A stretch of 64,000 nucleotides of DNA from Mycolicibacterium gadium (GCF_010728925.1 NZ_AP022608.1:4278001-4342000); one strand, 5' to 3'; counted from the stretch's first letter, positions 10,401-19,729 are shown. Program-made: numbers and translations. The notes: generated by a model not told the origin, from the letters alone.

Positions 10401-11313
10401 CCATCGCCGACGCCATCGCGCCGAACTGTTTCAACCGGTCATCAATGCCCCACAACGGACGCAGGCTGACCCGCTCGCGCCGCAACGCGACGAGCAGCAC
10501 CACCACCTGCGTCACCGTCCCCAGCGTCATGCCGATGCCGAGGACAAGCAGCTTCGCGTTGCCCATCTGAACCGGATCTACCGAAAGCTCGCCGGGGACA
10601 ACGAGATAGAGGCCAAGCGTGGCGATCGCGACGACGTTGTTGCACACCGGAGCCCAGGCGGGCGGCCCGAACACGTTGCGGGTGTTGAGGATCGCCATGA
10701 ACACCGAGGAAAGCCCGTAGAACAGCACCTGCGGCAGCAGCAGATAGGCGAACGCCTTGGTGAGGTCGCGGTTCACCAGGGGGTCGGCGCCGAGCATCAG
10801 TTCGACCAGCAGCGGTGCCGACACGATGGCCAGCGCGGTGGTGATCAGCAGCAGGGTGGTCGCCAGGGTGACCAGGCGGCGCACGAACGCCGTTCCGCCG
10901 TCGGGGTCGTCGCGTTCGGCGCGGGCGAGCACGGGCACGAAGATCGCGGTGAACGTCGCCTCCAGCACCAGTGCGGCGATGAGGTTCGGGAGTTGATAGG
11001 CCACCGAGAACGCACTGGACAGTGCGGCGCCGAGGATGGTGGCGATCAGCACGATGCGGGCGAACCCGGTGAGCCGACTGATCAGGGTTGCGAACGCCAT
11101 TCCCCACGAGCGCGAGACGACCGCGGCGTCCGACAATTCGGGGCGTCCGGCGCGACGCCGGGGTGCGGGGCCGCGGGGCAGCCGTGGCGGTGGGGCCGAA
11201 CTCCTGCGGGGCGGCGGCGGTGGGGGACCGGGCAGCGGGTTGCGGGCGCCGACCGGCCGTGGCGGCCCGGTTCGCGATGGTGGCGTCGGGGGGCCGCCGG
11301 GGACGGGACTCAT
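7471..11313 (-). CDS. murJ: Lipid II flippase MurJ (MviN) fused to a pseudokinase and an extracytoplasmic domain
   Basis: MurJ moves the peptidoglycan precursor lipid II across the membrane. In this 1280-residue protein a Pro-rich cytoplasmic leader (1-60) precedes the MviN domain with about 14 helices (65-580). A long disordered linker leads to a kinase-like domain (about 796-1040), a further helix (about 1076-1098) and a C-terminal extracytoplasmic discoidin-like domain. The kinase-like domain lacks the catalytic lysine context, the HRD motif (MSIDHPSRVRVS instead) and DFG (ALAFPA instead), so it is a pseudokinase. In M. tuberculosis the phosphorylated pseudokinase recruits FhaA to stop synthesis; Thr946 and Thr951 are candidate sites here. 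ATG 11313 overlaps the upstream stop (ATGA). Confidence 0.95.
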   Translation of the reverse strand: MSPVPGGPPTPPSRTGPPRPVGARNPLPGPPPPPPRRSSAPPPRLPRGPAPRRRAGRPELSDAAVVSRSWGMAFATLISRLTGFARIVLIATILGAALSSAFSVAYQLPNLIAALVLEATFTAIFVPVLARAERDDPDGGTAFVRRLVTLATTLLLITTALAIVSAPLLVELMLGADPLVNRDLTKAFAYLLLPQVLFYGLSSVFMAILNTRNVFGPPAWAPVCNNVVAIATLGLYLVVPGELSVDPVQMGNAKLLVLGIGMTLGTVTQVVVLLVALRRERVSLRPLWGIDDRLKQFGAMASAMVLYVLISQIGLIVGNRIASGAAASGPAIYNYTWLVLMLPFGMIGVTVLTVVMPRLSRNAAANDNPAVLADLSLATRLTMVTLIPIVAMMTVGGPAIGSALFAYGNFGDVDAGYLGMAITLSAFTLIPYALVLLQLRVFYARQQPWTPIALIVVITVVKIAASVAAPYLTDDPDLVAGYLGLANGLGFLAGAIVGYFLLRANLNPPGGRLIGLQVVRTILVTIFASLIAGLIAHVVDQLFGLESLTTNWGGAGSLLRLLVLGLIMVPTIAGVLLAAKVPEAEAALGAVRRRLGRARPVPETLGPRPEGRRGRVASPPRMLPDQPPPRTPLTYARQRNSSASIRRPAPPVGKREPSGEVVRDGMGKGPAVSNEPAGGSVPDNTATAKIPVPPPPNDGESPVSADDFQPDVPTPDVPAAPSPADFKATVQEPVDFGATARLSTAEPNGTAPIPASGRPPSDYGGDPTRESLPFDVPREPPIEAATSDEDVHLIPGAVIGGGRYRLLVFHGGPPTLQFWQALDTALDRQVALTFVDPDATLPDEQLQKILAATLKLSRLDMPGVARVLDVANTGSGGLVVSEWIRGGSLAEVAETSPSPIGGARAIQSLAAAAEAAHRAGVAMSIDHPSRVRVSIEGDVALAFPATLPDATPEDDIRGIGAALYALLINKWPLREAGVRSGLESAELDPAGQPVEPRSVDRQIPFQISAAAARAVQEGGGIRSAPTLLNLLQQATAVADRTELIEPVDEPIAASAPHRFGERDPEDPDAQARRRKALLIGLSVGGAILIVALVVLGTVLTRIFGDVGDGLGGDELGLNAPGTSEAGDAGAGETVKPVSATVFSPEGEADAPAEARLAIDGNPTTVWPIDTYTDPVPFPNFKNGVGLILQLPEPTRIGEVDINLNSTGTAVEIRSAQSPTPASLADTTVLKSATSLQPGQNTIELDNAEPTSYLLVWVSTLGTVDGENRSDIAEITLKAAG

Positions 11314-13754
11314 TTCTCCCCGGTCTGAGCAACCGTGTCCTCGTCGAAGCGCATCGCGACCTCGAGGGGATCGGGTCTGTCGAGGTCGGCGCGGTCGGGC
11401 TGGCCGCGGAATCGGTGCCACAGCCGTCTGCCGACGAGCAGCGCGAGGATCGCCCCACCGGTCAGCGTGATGAAGAACAGCACCTTGCCATATGCGTTGG
11501 AGTGCACCGAAAGCCGCACGGGTTCGCCGAGTGGTAGACCGTCGGCGGTGCGCAGTGCCACGTCGACGGCGACGCGCTGGGTGAAGTGCACCTCGATCGG
11601 AACCTTGAGCGGCAGGAAGCCAGGCGGCGCCACGATCTCGCCGATGTCGGTCACGGTCATGCCCGGCGGCGCGTCGACGTCCAGCCGCACCCGGATCGGC
11701 ACGGGAAGGTTGTTGCGCACGGCGAGCGGGAGGGGGCTGCGTTCGGTCGCCAGCGTGTAGGAGCCGCCGGGGTTGACGATGGTGACAGCGTTGAACAGGT
11801 CTTCGACTGTGCGGCTCACCGTCGTGAGCCGTTGCTGCGCAAGGCCGTTGCGCGCATCCGGTCGGACCGACTGGCTCAGCGCACGCAGCAAGTCCTCACG
11901 CAGCGGCGCCGTGTACCCGTAGCCGGTGAGGCCCGTGCGTTCGTCGGTGGTCAGTGCAGTCGTCAGACCCCACAGCCGGGCCGTCACCGCCGCGATGCCG
12001 GACACCACGGCGTCGTCGAACCGCCCGCGCGAATCCCCGAGGTTGGCTTCGGGCAGCGGCGCGATGCGCTGCGGCGGTACGGCATAGCCGTCGGTGATCA
12101 CCTGGGTCAGCGGGCGCGGCCGCGCCATCCCGGCGTTGATCATGGTGGCCGCCGCGGTGAGGATCGCCTGTGCGTCCGCCGGCTGTGGGCTCCACGCCAT
12201 CGGCGGCATCAGGATCTCGGTGCGCGGCTCGATGTCGGGCTGCAGTGCTCGCCACATCATCGCGCCGACGGCGTCTTGTCTGCGCGCCACTTCCGAACCG
12301 TGGTGCAGGGGGACATCCAGGGAAGGGTCGAGGTACGAGGGTGCGACCGGTTCGGCCCCCGCCCCGGCCAGCGCGGCGCCCACCGCGGGGTCGAACGGCG
12401 CCGCGACGACGTTCGGCGCGTAGCGCACCGGCCGCAGTTCGGCGGGTTCTGGCGCGGCGTTCGCACCGTCGGAATCCGAGGCCGTGACTTCGGCGGCGCC
12501 GATCGCGACGGTCTGCTCTGCGCTGGCCTGCGGGCGGGGGCCCAGGGCGGACAGCAGCTGCACCGCCGGCCCGGTGAGGGGTCCGTCGCCGATGAGGCTG
12601 GCGCCGCGGACCGACGCGATCCCGAGGATCTGGTCGACGATGTCGCCGGCGGACTTCACCGCGATGGTGGAGAGCCCGGGGTCACCGACCCGGTGCAGCG
12701 CGTCCAGGTCGGCCTGCGCGTAGGTGGTCGAGACGACGCACATGCGCTGCGCGAGGCCGCGGAGCCGGTTGAGCCAGGCCACGGCGGCGTCCTGGCCGGT
12801 GCCGGGGTGCGTCGGGGTGCCCGGCCCGGCGTCGGGACCGTCGTTGACGACGTAGCCGCCGGTCATGGCGTTGACGGTGACGAGCAAATCGGGGTCGACG
12901 GCCAGGCACGTCGCGAGGCGGACGTTCCCCTCGGGATCGACCTGCGGGCCGGTGGCGAACTCGACGGCGGACAGCAGGGTATCGAGCCGTCCACCGGGTG
13001 CCAGGGACGTCGCGAGGTCGTCGTCGGTGAGCCGGATCGGTGTGGTGCCACCGGGGGCGCCCGCGGCCAGCCGCGGCCGGTCGGCGATGGGCCACAGCAG
13101 GGTCAGGCCGACCGGTTTGGAGGTGTCCGGCGGGACCACCGCCGTCAGCGCGTCGTCGGCGTCGGCGGCCGGGTCGGGCGGGACGCCGAGCACCGGCAGC
13201 AGGAACCGGGCGTCATCGAGGCGTGCGGGCGACCCGTAGTCGGGCGTCCCGTTGACGTTGACCATCACTGGGTAGACGCCGGGCCGCTCGATGCCGAGCG
13301 ACGGTTGTTCCGCGGACCGCAGCGGGTAGGACAGCGTGAACGGGACAGCGCCCCCACGCGCCAATTCTGGTGCAAGAGTGACGAATTGGGCCACCGGCTC
13401 GAACTGATCGACGTTGCCTGCGAGGTTGGTGCGCAGCCCCGCCGACGACGTGACGGCCGCGGCGTCCTCGAGGCGCACCATCACGTCACGCACGGGACGA
13501 TCGCCGACGTTCTCCACGGTGCCGGCGACGGTCACGACGGGTTCGCTGGTCGTGGTGACGACCTCGGGGGTGACGCGGTCGATGCGCACCGTCAGGAACG
13601 GCGTCGAGCCGGGTTCACCGGCGGCGGCGGGGGGGATCGCCAGCGGCACGGCGAACATCGCCAACATCCCGACCGCGAGTAGCAGGCGCGCCACCGCCAC
13701 AGGGGACATACGCGGCCCTGGGCCCACGGCCGAAGGGCAGGGGACCGTGATCAC
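11310..13754 (-). CDS. Secreted/membrane-anchored DUF6049-type protein (Rv3909 homologue)
   Basis: An 814-residue protein with an N-terminal signal sequence (hydrophobic stretch [20 protein letters not shown] ending AAA-GEP), a long extracytoplasmic region and one C-terminal transmembrane helix ([18 protein letters not shown]) with a short basic and acidic cytoplasmic tail. It corresponds to the conserved Rv3909 between mutT4 and mviN. The first part carries Ig-like beta strands ([22 protein letters not shown]). Function is unknown; its invariable pairing with murJ suggests an envelope role. GTG 13754 overlaps the mutT4 stop (GTGA), and the stop overlaps the murJ start, so three genes form a translationally coupled chain. 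A later ATG at 13709 would also give a good signal peptide. Confidence 0.9.
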   Translation of the reverse strand: MITVPCPSAVGPGPRMSPVAVARLLLAVGMLAMFAVPLAIPPAAAGEPGSTPFLTVRIDRVTPEVVTTTSEPVVTVAGTVENVGDRPVRDVMVRLEDAAAVTSSAGLRTNLAGNVDQFEPVAQFVTLAPELARGGAVPFTLSYPLRSAEQPSLGIERPGVYPVMVNVNGTPDYGSPARLDDARFLLPVLGVPPDPAADADDALTAVVPPDTSKPVGLTLLWPIADRPRLAAGAPGGTTPIRLTDDDLATSLAPGGRLDTLLSAVEFATGPQVDPEGNVRLATCLAVDPDLLVTVNAMTGGYVVNDGPDAGPGTPTHPGTGQDAAVAWLNRLRGLAQRMCVVSTTYAQADLDALHRVGDPGLSTIAVKSAGDIVDQILGIASVRGASLIGDGPLTGPAVQLLSALGPRPQASAEQTVAIGAAEVTASDSDGANAAPEPAELRPVRYAPNVVAAPFDPAVGAALAGAGAEPVAPSYLDPSLDVPLHHGSEVARRQDAVGAMMWRALQPDIEPRTEILMPPMAWSPQPADAQAILTAAATMINAGMARPRPLTQVITDGYAVPPQRIAPLPEANLGDSRGRFDDAVVSGIAAVTARLWGLTTALTTDERTGLTGYGYTAPLREDLLRALSQSVRPDARNGLAQQRLTTVSRTVEDLFNAVTIVNPGGSYTLATERSPLPLAVRNNLPVPIRVRLDVDAPPGMTVTDIGEIVAPPGFLPLKVPIEVHFTQRVAVDVALRTADGLPLGEPVRLSVHSNAYGKVLFFITLTGGAILALLVGRRLWHRFRGQPDRADLDRPDPLEVAMRFDEDTVAQTGEK

Positions 13755-14521
13755 GGCCCTTGGCCGCAGCCGTTCGTCCGCCGAGTTGTCTTTTCGTCGG
13801 GACGACGGTTGCGGGTGTGCGAGTGCGTCTGGGCCCGTCGCCGCGGCGAGGTCCGTGGCAGCGGCGGCAACGCGGCGGGCCCGTCCGCGTGCAATCTGTC
13901 GATGAGCTCACCGGCGACCTCGGCGAGCCGGCGTTCGTCGGCGTAGGCCAACCGCGACGGCAGCTCCTTAAGTGGCACCCAGGCCACCTCGCTGACCTCG
14001 ACGTCCTCGTCGGACAGCTCTCCCTCGAGGAATCGCATCAGATAATGGTGCACGGTTTTGTGCACTCGGCGCCCCTCGGTGACGAACCAGTAGTCGATGC
14101 TGCCCAGCGCGGCCAGCACGCTGCCCTGGATTCCGGTCTCTTCGGCGACCTCGCGAATGGCGGTCTGCTCGGCGGTCTCACCGAGTTCGATATGGCCCTT
14201 CGGCAGCGACCAGAGCATCCGGCCGCGCCGGTCGGTGCGTCCGATGAGGGCGGCTACCTGGCCGTCTTTGGCCCCGTCGATGCCGTCGATGACGAGCCCG
14301 CCCGCCGAGGTCTCGTGGACGGTGCGCAACCGGTCCGGTGGCCGGCGCGGACGCGACTTCTGCGGCTTGGGCTGGGCGTTTACCTGGTCTTTTGCACCGT
14401 TGACCGACGAGTTGTTGTGGTGTTCGGCCGGCTGGGGACCGGACTCGGGAGGGCCTGCCGCGCGGCGGCCGCGACGTCGCCCGCGGCGCCGTCGTGGTCT
14501 TGCATGTTCGCCGTCCGACAC
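13751..14521 (-). CDS. mutT4: Nudix hydrolase MutT4
   Basis: A 256-residue Nudix hydrolase of the MutT4 type; the family hydrolyses nucleoside diphosphate-X substrates. The Nudix box is complete at residues 109-131, beginning GHIELGE and ending REVAEETGI with the metal-binding glutamates in place. The N-terminus is a long Arg-rich basic extension (residues 7-70) and the C-terminus has a second basic tail; these are shared with the M. tuberculosis protein. GTG 14521 is chosen because protein similarity to Rv3908 starts here ([12 protein letters not shown]) and TACTAT lies seven bases upstream. It heads the mutT4-DUF6049-murJ chain and is divergent from pcnA. Confidence 0.92.
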   Translation of the reverse strand: MSDGEHARPRRRRGRRRGRRAAGPPESGPQPAEHHNNSSVNGAKDQVNAQPKPQKSRPRRPPDRLRTVHETSAGGLVIDGIDGAKDGQVAALIGRTDRRGRMLWSLPKGHIELGETAEQTAIREVAEETGIQGSVLAALGSIDYWFVTEGRRVHKTVHHYLMRFLEGELSDEDVEVSEVAWVPLKELPSRLAYADERRLAEVAGELIDRLHADGPAALPPLPRTSPRRRAQTHSHTRNRRPDEKTTRRTNGCGQGP

Positions 14522-14528
14522 CCAAGCG

Positions 14529-14534
14529 ATAGTA
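14529..14534 (-). promoter_or_regulatory. -10 element TACTAT of mutT4, leaderless
   Basis: TACTAT ends seven bases before GTG 14521 on the minus strand and no Shine-Dalgarno sequence intervenes. It would drive the mutT4-DUF6049-murJ transcript. Confidence 0.5.
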
Positions 14535-14605
14535 GCTGCCACGCAGTATCGCTCCCGCCACACTCACCGGTCGTGATGGACCCGTTGCTATTAGGGTGTC
14601 CGAAC

Positions 14606-16066
14606 GTGGCCGGATCGGGTGCTGATGCTGAACTGCTTGCCGCAGCGCAAGTTGCGCTGAACCGGCATGGCGACGTCCTGCGCGAGCTGGGCCGGGTGTT
14701 CGCTGATACGGGCCACGAACTGTTCCTCGTCGGCGGCAGTGTGCGCGATGCCTTGCTGGGCCGCCTGGGCAACGATCTCGACTTCACCACCGATGCGCGG
14801 CCGGAGCAGCTGCAGGCGATGCTGCGCGGGTGGGCCGACGCGCTATGGGACACCGGCATCGAATTCGGAACGATCGGGGTCGGCAAGGGCGACGACCGCC
14901 TGGAGATCACCACGTTCCGTGCCGACACCTACGACCAGGTGTCACGCAACCCGGAGGTGCGGTTCGGCGACCGCCTCGAGGACGATCTGGTGCGACGCGA
15001 TTTCACGTCGAATGCGATGGCCGTGCGCATCACCGCCGACGGCCCCGGCGAGTTTCACGATCCCCTCGGCGGCCTGGCGGCGGTGCAGGCCAAGGTTTTG
15101 GATACCCCTGCGGCACCGGAGATCTCGTTCGGGGACGACCCGTTGCGGATGCTGCGCGCGGCCCGGTTCGTCTCGCAGCTCGAGTTCACCGTGGCGCCGA
15201 GGGTGGTGGAGGCGCTCGTCGAGATGGCACCTCAGTTGCAGCGCATCTCCGCCGAACGCGTGGCTGCCGAACTAGACAAGCTGTTGCTGGGTGCGGACCC
15301 GGTCGCCGGTATCGACCTGATGGTGCAGACCGGGCTCGGTGACGTCGTGCTGCCGGAGGTCGGCGGCATGCGGATGGCGATCGACGAACACCATCAGCAC
15401 AAAGACGTCTACTGGCATTCGTTGACGGTGCTGCGGCAGGCGATCGACCTGGAATCGGACGGCCCAGATCTGGTGCTGCGCTGGGCGGCACTGCTGCACG
15501 ACATCGGCAAGCCCTCCACGCGCAGGCACGAGGCCGACGGCGGGGTGAGCTTTCACCACCACGAGGTGGTGGGCGCGAAGATGGCGCGCAAGCGGATGCG
15601 CGCGCTGAAGTACTCCAAGCAGATGATCGATGACATCTCGCAGCTGGTGTACCTGCACCTGCGGTTCCACGGCTACGCCGACGGCAAGGGGGCCGGCAGG
15701 TGGAGTGATTCGGCAGTGCGGCGCTACGTCACCGACGCCGGCCCGCTGTTGCCGAGACTGCATAAGCTGGTTCGCGCCGACTGCACGACCCGCAACAAGC
15801 GGCGCGCGGCGCGCCTGCAGGCGGCCTACGACGATCTCGAGGCGCGCATCGCCGAGCTCGCCGCGAAAGAGGATCTGGCGCGGGTGCGGCCCGACCTGGA
15901 CGGCAACGAGATCATGCGGCTACTCGACATCCCGGCCGGGCCACAGGTCGGCGAGGCGTGGCGGTATCTCAAGGAGCTCCGACTCGACCGCGGCCCGCTG
16001 TCGCATGACGAGGCTGTCGAGGAATTGACCAAGTGGTGGAACGCGCGGGGCGACCAGACCGTCTGA
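14606..16066 (+). CDS. pcnA: CCA tRNA nucleotidyltransferase
   Basis: This class II nucleotidyltransferase adds or repairs the 3' CCA of tRNAs; the mycobacterial gene is named pcnA from its resemblance to poly(A) polymerase. In 486 residues the head domain has GGSVRD (43-48) and the metal-binding pair in DLDF (Asp57, Asp59), followed by the DDLVRRDFTSNAMA segment typical of tRNA nucleotidyltransferases, and a C-terminal HD domain (WAALLHDIGKP). GTG 14606 is preferred: it follows AGGG at 14593-14596 and matches the M. tuberculosis N-terminus. An ATG at 14576 is the alternative. It is divergent from mutT4, and a small acidic protein starts five bases after its stop. Confidence 0.95.
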   Translation: MAGSGADAELLAAAQVALNRHGDVLRELGRVFADTGHELFLVGGSVRDALLGRLGNDLDFTTDARPEQLQAMLRGWADALWDTGIEFGTIGVGKGDDRLEITTFRADTYDQVSRNPEVRFGDRLEDDLVRRDFTSNAMAVRITADGPGEFHDPLGGLAAVQAKVLDTPAAPEISFGDDPLRMLRAARFVSQLEFTVAPRVVEALVEMAPQLQRISAERVAAELDKLLLGADPVAGIDLMVQTGLGDVVLPEVGGMRMAIDEHHQHKDVYWHSLTVLRQAIDLESDGPDLVLRWAALLHDIGKPSTRRHEADGGVSFHHHEVVGAKMARKRMRALKYSKQMIDDISQLVYLHLRFHGYADGKGAGRWSDSAVRRYVTDAGPLLPRLHKLVRADCTTRNKRRAARLQAAYDDLEARIAELAAKEDLARVRPDLDGNEIMRLLDIPAGPQVGEAWRYLKELRLDRGPLSHDEAVEELTKWWNARGDQTV

Positions 16067-16071
16067 TCGGT

Positions 16072-16560
16072 ATGGAGTACTGCCTCGGCGACGGTGACGG
16101 GTCGGCCACCATCTGGAGCGCTGCCCCGGATATCGACCTAAACAGTGATGGTGCGCTCGACGCCGTCGGTCTGGACTTCGACGGGGACGGCCTGCTCGAC
16201 GATGCGATGGCCGACCTGGATGCCGACGGCGTTGCCGATCAGCTGGTGCGTGATCACCTGTCCGACTCGGCGTTCTTCACCGACGACGGCACCGGCACCT
16301 GGGCGGTGAGCCTGGACCGGGCCGGGTCGTTGAGGTGGTTCGGGCTCGACGGGGTTGAGCACGCCGGGGGTTTGGTGGTCGACGTCGACGCGGACGGTCA
16401 GGTCGACGACCGACTACTGGACTTCAACGGCGACGGGCTGGCCGACCGCGCGGTGAGCGCCGAGCACGCCTTCGTCGACACCGACGGCGACGGCCGGTGG
16501 GACGTCAAGCTGAGCGACGGTGATGCCGACGGCAAGGCCGATGGAGCCGACGAGCTCTGA
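16072..16560 (+). CDS. Acidic repeat protein with seven DxDxDG calcium-binding-like motifs (Rv3906c type)
   Basis: A 162-residue, very acidic protein five bases behind pcnA. Seven EF-loop/dockerin-like units can be read: DLNSDGALD, DFDGDGLLD, DLDADGVAD, DVDADGQVD, DFNGDGLAD, DTDGDGRWD and DGDADGKAD. Such loops commonly bind calcium, as in thrombospondin type 3 and dockerin repeats. There is no signal peptide or transmembrane segment, so export, if any, would need another route. M. tuberculosis Rv3906c next to pcnA is similar. Function is unknown; the tight spacing to pcnA indicates co-transcription. It ends exactly against the convergent gene at 16561. Confidence 0.85.
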   Translation: MEYCLGDGDGSATIWSAAPDIDLNSDGALDAVGLDFDGDGLLDDAMADLDADGVADQLVRDHLSDSAFFTDDGTGTWAVSLDRAGSLRWFGLDGVEHAGGLVVDVDADGQVDDRLLDFNGDGLADRAVSAEHAFVDTDGDGRWDVKLSDGDADGKADGADEL

Positions 16561-17337
16561 TCACGCCCGCCCCGGTCCGGGTGGTCCGGCGAACGCCTGC
16601 GCGATGCCGAGCCACCGCTCGGCGTCCGCGCCGGTGGCCGTCACGTCGAGCTGCGACCGTGGCCGGCGCTGCGTGACCAGCATGCAGAAGTCCTGCGCCG
16701 CGCCGGTGACTCGTTGCGCCGCGTCGTCCGGTCCCCACGACCACGTCGACCCGTCCGGAGCGCGCAGCTCGACGAGGAACGGATCTGTCGGTGGCGCAAG
16801 GCCATTGACCGCGAAGGCGAAATCGCGGGTGCGCACGCCGATGTGGGCGATCGACTTGAGGCGTGCAGTGGCGGGTCGGTCGACACCGAGCGCGTCGGCG
16901 ACGTCGAGACCGTGCGCCCACGTCTCCATCAGCCGCGCGGTAGCCATCGACGGCGCGCTCATCGGCGGACCGAACCACGGCAGCTTGCGTCCGTCGGCCA
17001 CTGTCAACAGCTCGTCGTGCAGACGGCCGCGGGTGCGGCGCCAATCGGCCAGCAATTCGGCCGGCGGCGTCAACGCCAGCTCTTCGGCGCCCGCATCGAC
17101 GAACCCCGACGGATCCTTTGACGCCTCCTCCAAGACGACGGCGAATCCGGCTTCGTCCGTGACGGCGGTGAGTGCGACGCGATCGGTCCACAACAGGTGC
17201 GCGATCTGGTGGGAGATGGTCCACCCCGGCGACGGTGTGGACTCCCTCCAGCGTGCGGCGGGAAGGTCGGCCACGAGCGCGTCGAGTTCGTCGCTCTCGG
17301 CCCGCAGGTCAGCGACCATAGGCTCGGCACCAGCCAT
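16561..17337 (-). CDS. TIGR03084-family protein with DinB-like metal-binding domain (Rv0036c type)
   Basis: A 258-residue member of the actinobacterial TIGR03084 family, whose N-terminal half resembles the mycothiol-dependent maleylpyruvate isomerase (DinB-like four-helix) domain. Candidate metal ligands are the histidines in [15 protein letters not shown] (two in that helix) and in [16 protein letters not shown] mycothiol-linked reaction is possible but unproven. The ATG at 17337 follows AGGTGG closely; an internal ATG at 17319 is an alternative. The MFS transporter gene ends nine bases upstream on the same strand, so they probably form an operon. In M. tuberculosis the homologous pair is Rv0036c-Rv0037c. 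Confidence 0.85.
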   Translation of the reverse strand: MAGAEPMVADLRAESDELDALVADLPAARWRESTPSPGWTISHQIAHLLWTDRVALTAVTDEAGFAVVLEEASKDPSGFVDAGAEELALTPPAELLADWRRTRGRLHDELLTVADGRKLPWFGPPMSAPSMATARLMETWAHGLDVADALGVDRPATARLKSIAHIGVRTRDFAFAVNGLAPPTDPFLVELRAPDGSTWSWGPDDAAQRVTGAAQDFCMLVTQRRPRSQLDVTATGADAERWLGIAQAFAGPPGPGRA

Positions 17338-17346
17338 GGCGCCACC

Positions 17347-18633
17347 TTAGCCGTGGCGTTGGCTCCGCCCGAGCGTGGCGTGCGCGGCCAAGCCGAGCAG
17401 GTAGATGCCGGCACCCGCGAGGGCCAGCGCCGGTTGGTGACCGCCAGGAGGAATCACCGCGGCGCACGCCGTCACCGCGAGGATGAATGCGATCCAGAAC
17501 AGCGCATCCTGGACGGTGAACACGTGGCCGCGTAGCGCGTCGTCGACGTCCAGCTGCATCGCGCTGTCGGCGCAGAGCTTGACCACCTGGCCGGCCAGTC
17601 CGATGAGGAAGCCGCACACCATCATCACCGGCAGCTGCAGGCCGGAGCCCAGTACCTGAATCACCGCGGCGATCGCCAAGGCCCCGTTGGCCGTCGCGTA
17701 CCGGCCCCACCGCGCGACGGCGACCGGCATGACCGCGGCGGCCAGGAACTGTCCGGTGCCGACGGCCGCGAAGAACAGCGCGGTCGTCCCCAGACCCGCG
17801 ACGTCGGGCACGTCGACGTCGGCGTGCCGGACGAGCACGAGCACCAGCAGGCTGTTGATGCCGAGCACCATGCGGTGCGCCGCCAGCCCGGCGAGCGTCG
17901 CGGCGACCGACGGCACCGCCGCGACCGTGCGGGCGCCATGTCCCCAACCGGTGGCCACCGCGTACACGATCGATCCGTGGACCGCGCGTTTGCTGTCGTC
18001 GGGACCGAGCAGATGCGGGGGGAAGCGCCACGACAGCCACAGCGCGAGCGCCACCGGCACCGCGACGATGAGGATGATCGTCGAGGCGCCGACGTCGTTT
18101 GCCCCGAAGAGCCAGCGCGGCAGGAGCATGAAGATGGCGCCGAGGAAGGCGGCGGCCCCGCCGGTCGCGGTGGCGACCGAGTTCATGGACACCACCTGCT
18201 CTCGCGGCACCACGTGCGGCAGCGCCGCCGACAGACCCGAGGAGACGAATCGGGTGAAGCCGTTGACGATCAGCGCGGCCACCAGGATCGCCAGATCGTG
18301 AGCGCTGGCCGCGAGCAGCGCGGCGACGACCAACACCGTGAGCAGACGCCCGATGTTGGCGCCGATGAGCACCAGGCGGCGGTCCCATCGGTCCAGCAGC
18401 GCGCCTGCGAACGGGCCTAGCAGCGAGTACGGCAGATACAGCACCGCGAACGAACCGGCGATGGCCCACGGCGTCGCGGCCCGTTCGGTGCTGAACAGCA
18501 GCCCGCCGGCCAGTCCGGCGGCGAAAAGGCCGTCACCGAACTGACTGACGAGCCGAAGCTCGAGCAGGCGTCGAAACTCGGGAAGGGCGCGTACCGAATG
18601 CCATAGGGCGAGCGGCGAACGTGCCTCGACCAC
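17347..18633 (-). CDS. MFS transporter (Rv0037c type)
   Basis: A 428-residue integral membrane protein of the major facilitator superfamily with about 12 hydrophobic segments. The loop after the second helix carries [13 protein letters not shown], the MFS loop 2-3 signature. It is closest in layout to drug-efflux/NRE-type MFS proteins; substrate unknown. GTG 18633 is preferred because GGGACGGG lies six bases upstream and the product then starts directly before the first amphipathic segment; the frame is open further upstream to 18702. It is paired with the TIGR03084 gene and is divergent from the AlgH-like gene. Confidence 0.88.
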   Translation of the reverse strand: MVEARSPLALWHSVRALPEFRRLLELRLVSQFGDGLFAAGLAGGLLFSTERAATPWAIAGSFAVLYLPYSLLGPFAGALLDRWDRRLVLIGANIGRLLTVLVVAALLAASAHDLAILVAALIVNGFTRFVSSGLSAALPHVVPREQVVSMNSVATATGGAAAFLGAIFMLLPRWLFGANDVGASTIILIVAVPVALALWLSWRFPPHLLGPDDSKRAVHGSIVYAVATGWGHGARTVAAVPSVAATLAGLAAHRMVLGINSLLVLVLVRHADVDVPDVAGLGTTALFFAAVGTGQFLAAAVMPVAVARWGRYATANGALAIAAVIQVLGSGLQLPVMMVCGFLIGLAGQVVKLCADSAMQLDVDDALRGHVFTVQDALFWIAFILAVTACAAVIPPGGHQPALALAGAGIYLLGLAAHATLGRSQRHG

Positions 18634-18770
18634 GACAATCCCGTCCCTGTTGCATCGCCGGGCGGCTTGCGGCGATCGATGTTCAGCGGCCCCCCGACCC
18701 ACAGTACAAATATCCCGCCGGACCGGCTTTGTTCGCCACGTTCGCTGGTTGCTGATGCGATGATGGGGTG

Positions 18771-19376
18771 ATGGCGCACTCAGAGGACCCGGAGGACTTC
18801 ATAGCGCCTGCGAAACACCGGGTCCGCGCGGGCACACTGCTGCTCGCCAACACCGACCTGCTCGAGCCGACGTTCCGGCGCAGTGTCATCTACATCGTCG
18901 AGCACAACGACGGCGGCACGCTCGGTGTGGTGCTGAACCGGCCCAGCGAGACTGCCGTCTACAACGTGCTGCCGCAGTGGGCGAAGCTGGCCACCAAACC
19001 GAAGACCATGTTCATCGGGGGCCCGGTCAAGCGCGACGCCGCACTGTGCCTGGCGACCCTGCGGGTCGGTATGGACCCGGCCGGCCTGCCGGGGCTGCGG
19101 CACGTGCAGGGCCGCATGGTGATGGTGGATCTCGACGCCGACCCCGATTCGATCGCACCGGTGGTCGAAGGGGTGCGGATTTTCGCCGGCTACTCGGGGT
19201 GGACCATCGGTCAGCTGGAGGGTGAGATCGAGCGCGACGACTGGATTGTGCTGTCCGCGTTGCCAACTGACGTGCTCTCCGAGCCCCGGATGGATTTGTG
19301 GGCGCGGGTCCTGCGCCGTCAGCCGCTGCCGCTGTCGCTGCTCGCGACGCACCCGATCGATATCAGCCGCAACTGA
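18771..19376 (+). CDS. UPF0301/AlgH (YqgE) family protein
   Basis: A 201-residue member of the YqgE/AlgH family (Rv0038 position). The family signature is clear: [20 protein letters not shown], then [13 protein letters not shown], the FIGGPV segment and the late [14 protein letters not shown] segment. Biochemical function in actinobacteria is not known; in Pseudomonas AlgH was linked to alginate regulation. ATG 18771 is used; a GTG immediately before it (18768) is in frame. It is divergent from the MFS gene and convergent with the small membrane protein gene, with eight bases between the stops. Confidence 0.92.
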   Translation: MAHSEDPEDFIAPAKHRVRAGTLLLANTDLLEPTFRRSVIYIVEHNDGGTLGVVLNRPSETAVYNVLPQWAKLATKPKTMFIGGPVKRDAALCLATLRVGMDPAGLPGLRHVQGRMVMVDLDADPDSIAPVVEGVRIFAGYSGWTIGQLEGEIERDDWIVLSALPTDVLSEPRMDLWARVLRRQPLPLSLLATHPIDISRN

Positions 19377-19384
19377 ACCGCCGT

Positions 19385-19729
19385 TCAGCTGCAGGACAGC
19401 GTGCATGTCGCGCAGGCACCAGCGCAAGCGTCGGCATCGCTCGCCTCTCGGCTTGCGATGACCTTGGCCGCCTGCCAGCAGCCGGCCGCAACGGTGCTCA
19501 CGGCACCGACCACGCAGACCACGACCACGACGAGCGCGGTGTCGGGGTGGCTCGACAGCGCCACGGTGCCGGCGGCTGCCAGCATCGCCGCGGCGGCGAA
19601 CTGGGTCGGGGCTACCCCGCGGAGCACAGATTGGATCGGATCCGCCGACCGTGGCCGGGCCAGCAGCCAGACACCGTGACCCGCGATCGCGACCGCGGCG
19701 CACAGGCACAACACCGCGACGAGGAACAT
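19385..19729 (-). CDS. Small two-helix membrane protein with Cys-rich C-terminal tail (Rv0039c type)
   Basis: A 114-residue conserved mycobacterial protein of unknown function. Hydrophobic segments lie at about residues 3-25, 42-59 and 64-84. The last 14 residues form an unusual cysteine tail with Cys102, Cys106, Cys109 and Cys113 (CxxxCxxCxxxC), which might bind a metal or be lipid-modified. It lies between the AlgH-like gene, with which it converges, and mtc28, as in M. tuberculosis. A strong hairpin (19773-19800) separates it from mtc28, so it likely has its own promoter. Confidence 0.75.
   Translation of the reverse strand: MFLVAVLCLCAAVAIAGHGVWLLARPRSADPIQSVLRGVAPTQFAAAAMLAAAGTVALSSHPDTALVVVVVCVVGAVSTVAAGCWQAAKVIASREASDADACAGACATCTLSCS

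Noticed and set aside
9691..11328. Plus-strand frame of about 545 codons opposite murJ
   Set aside because: Antisense of a well-supported MurJ sequence; residue makeup (His/Gln/Arg runs) is not protein-like.
11586..13682. Long open frame (about 700 codons) on the plus strand opposite the DUF6049-type gene
   Set aside because: Composition is Arg/Gly/His-rich as expected of antisense frames in GC-rich DNA, with no domain, while the opposite strand has a clear signal peptide and conserved gene overlaps.
13760..14605. Open extension of the pcnA frame upstream of 14606
   Set aside because: It is antisense to mutT4 and unlike any tRNA nucleotidyltransferase; conserved sequence begins near 14606.
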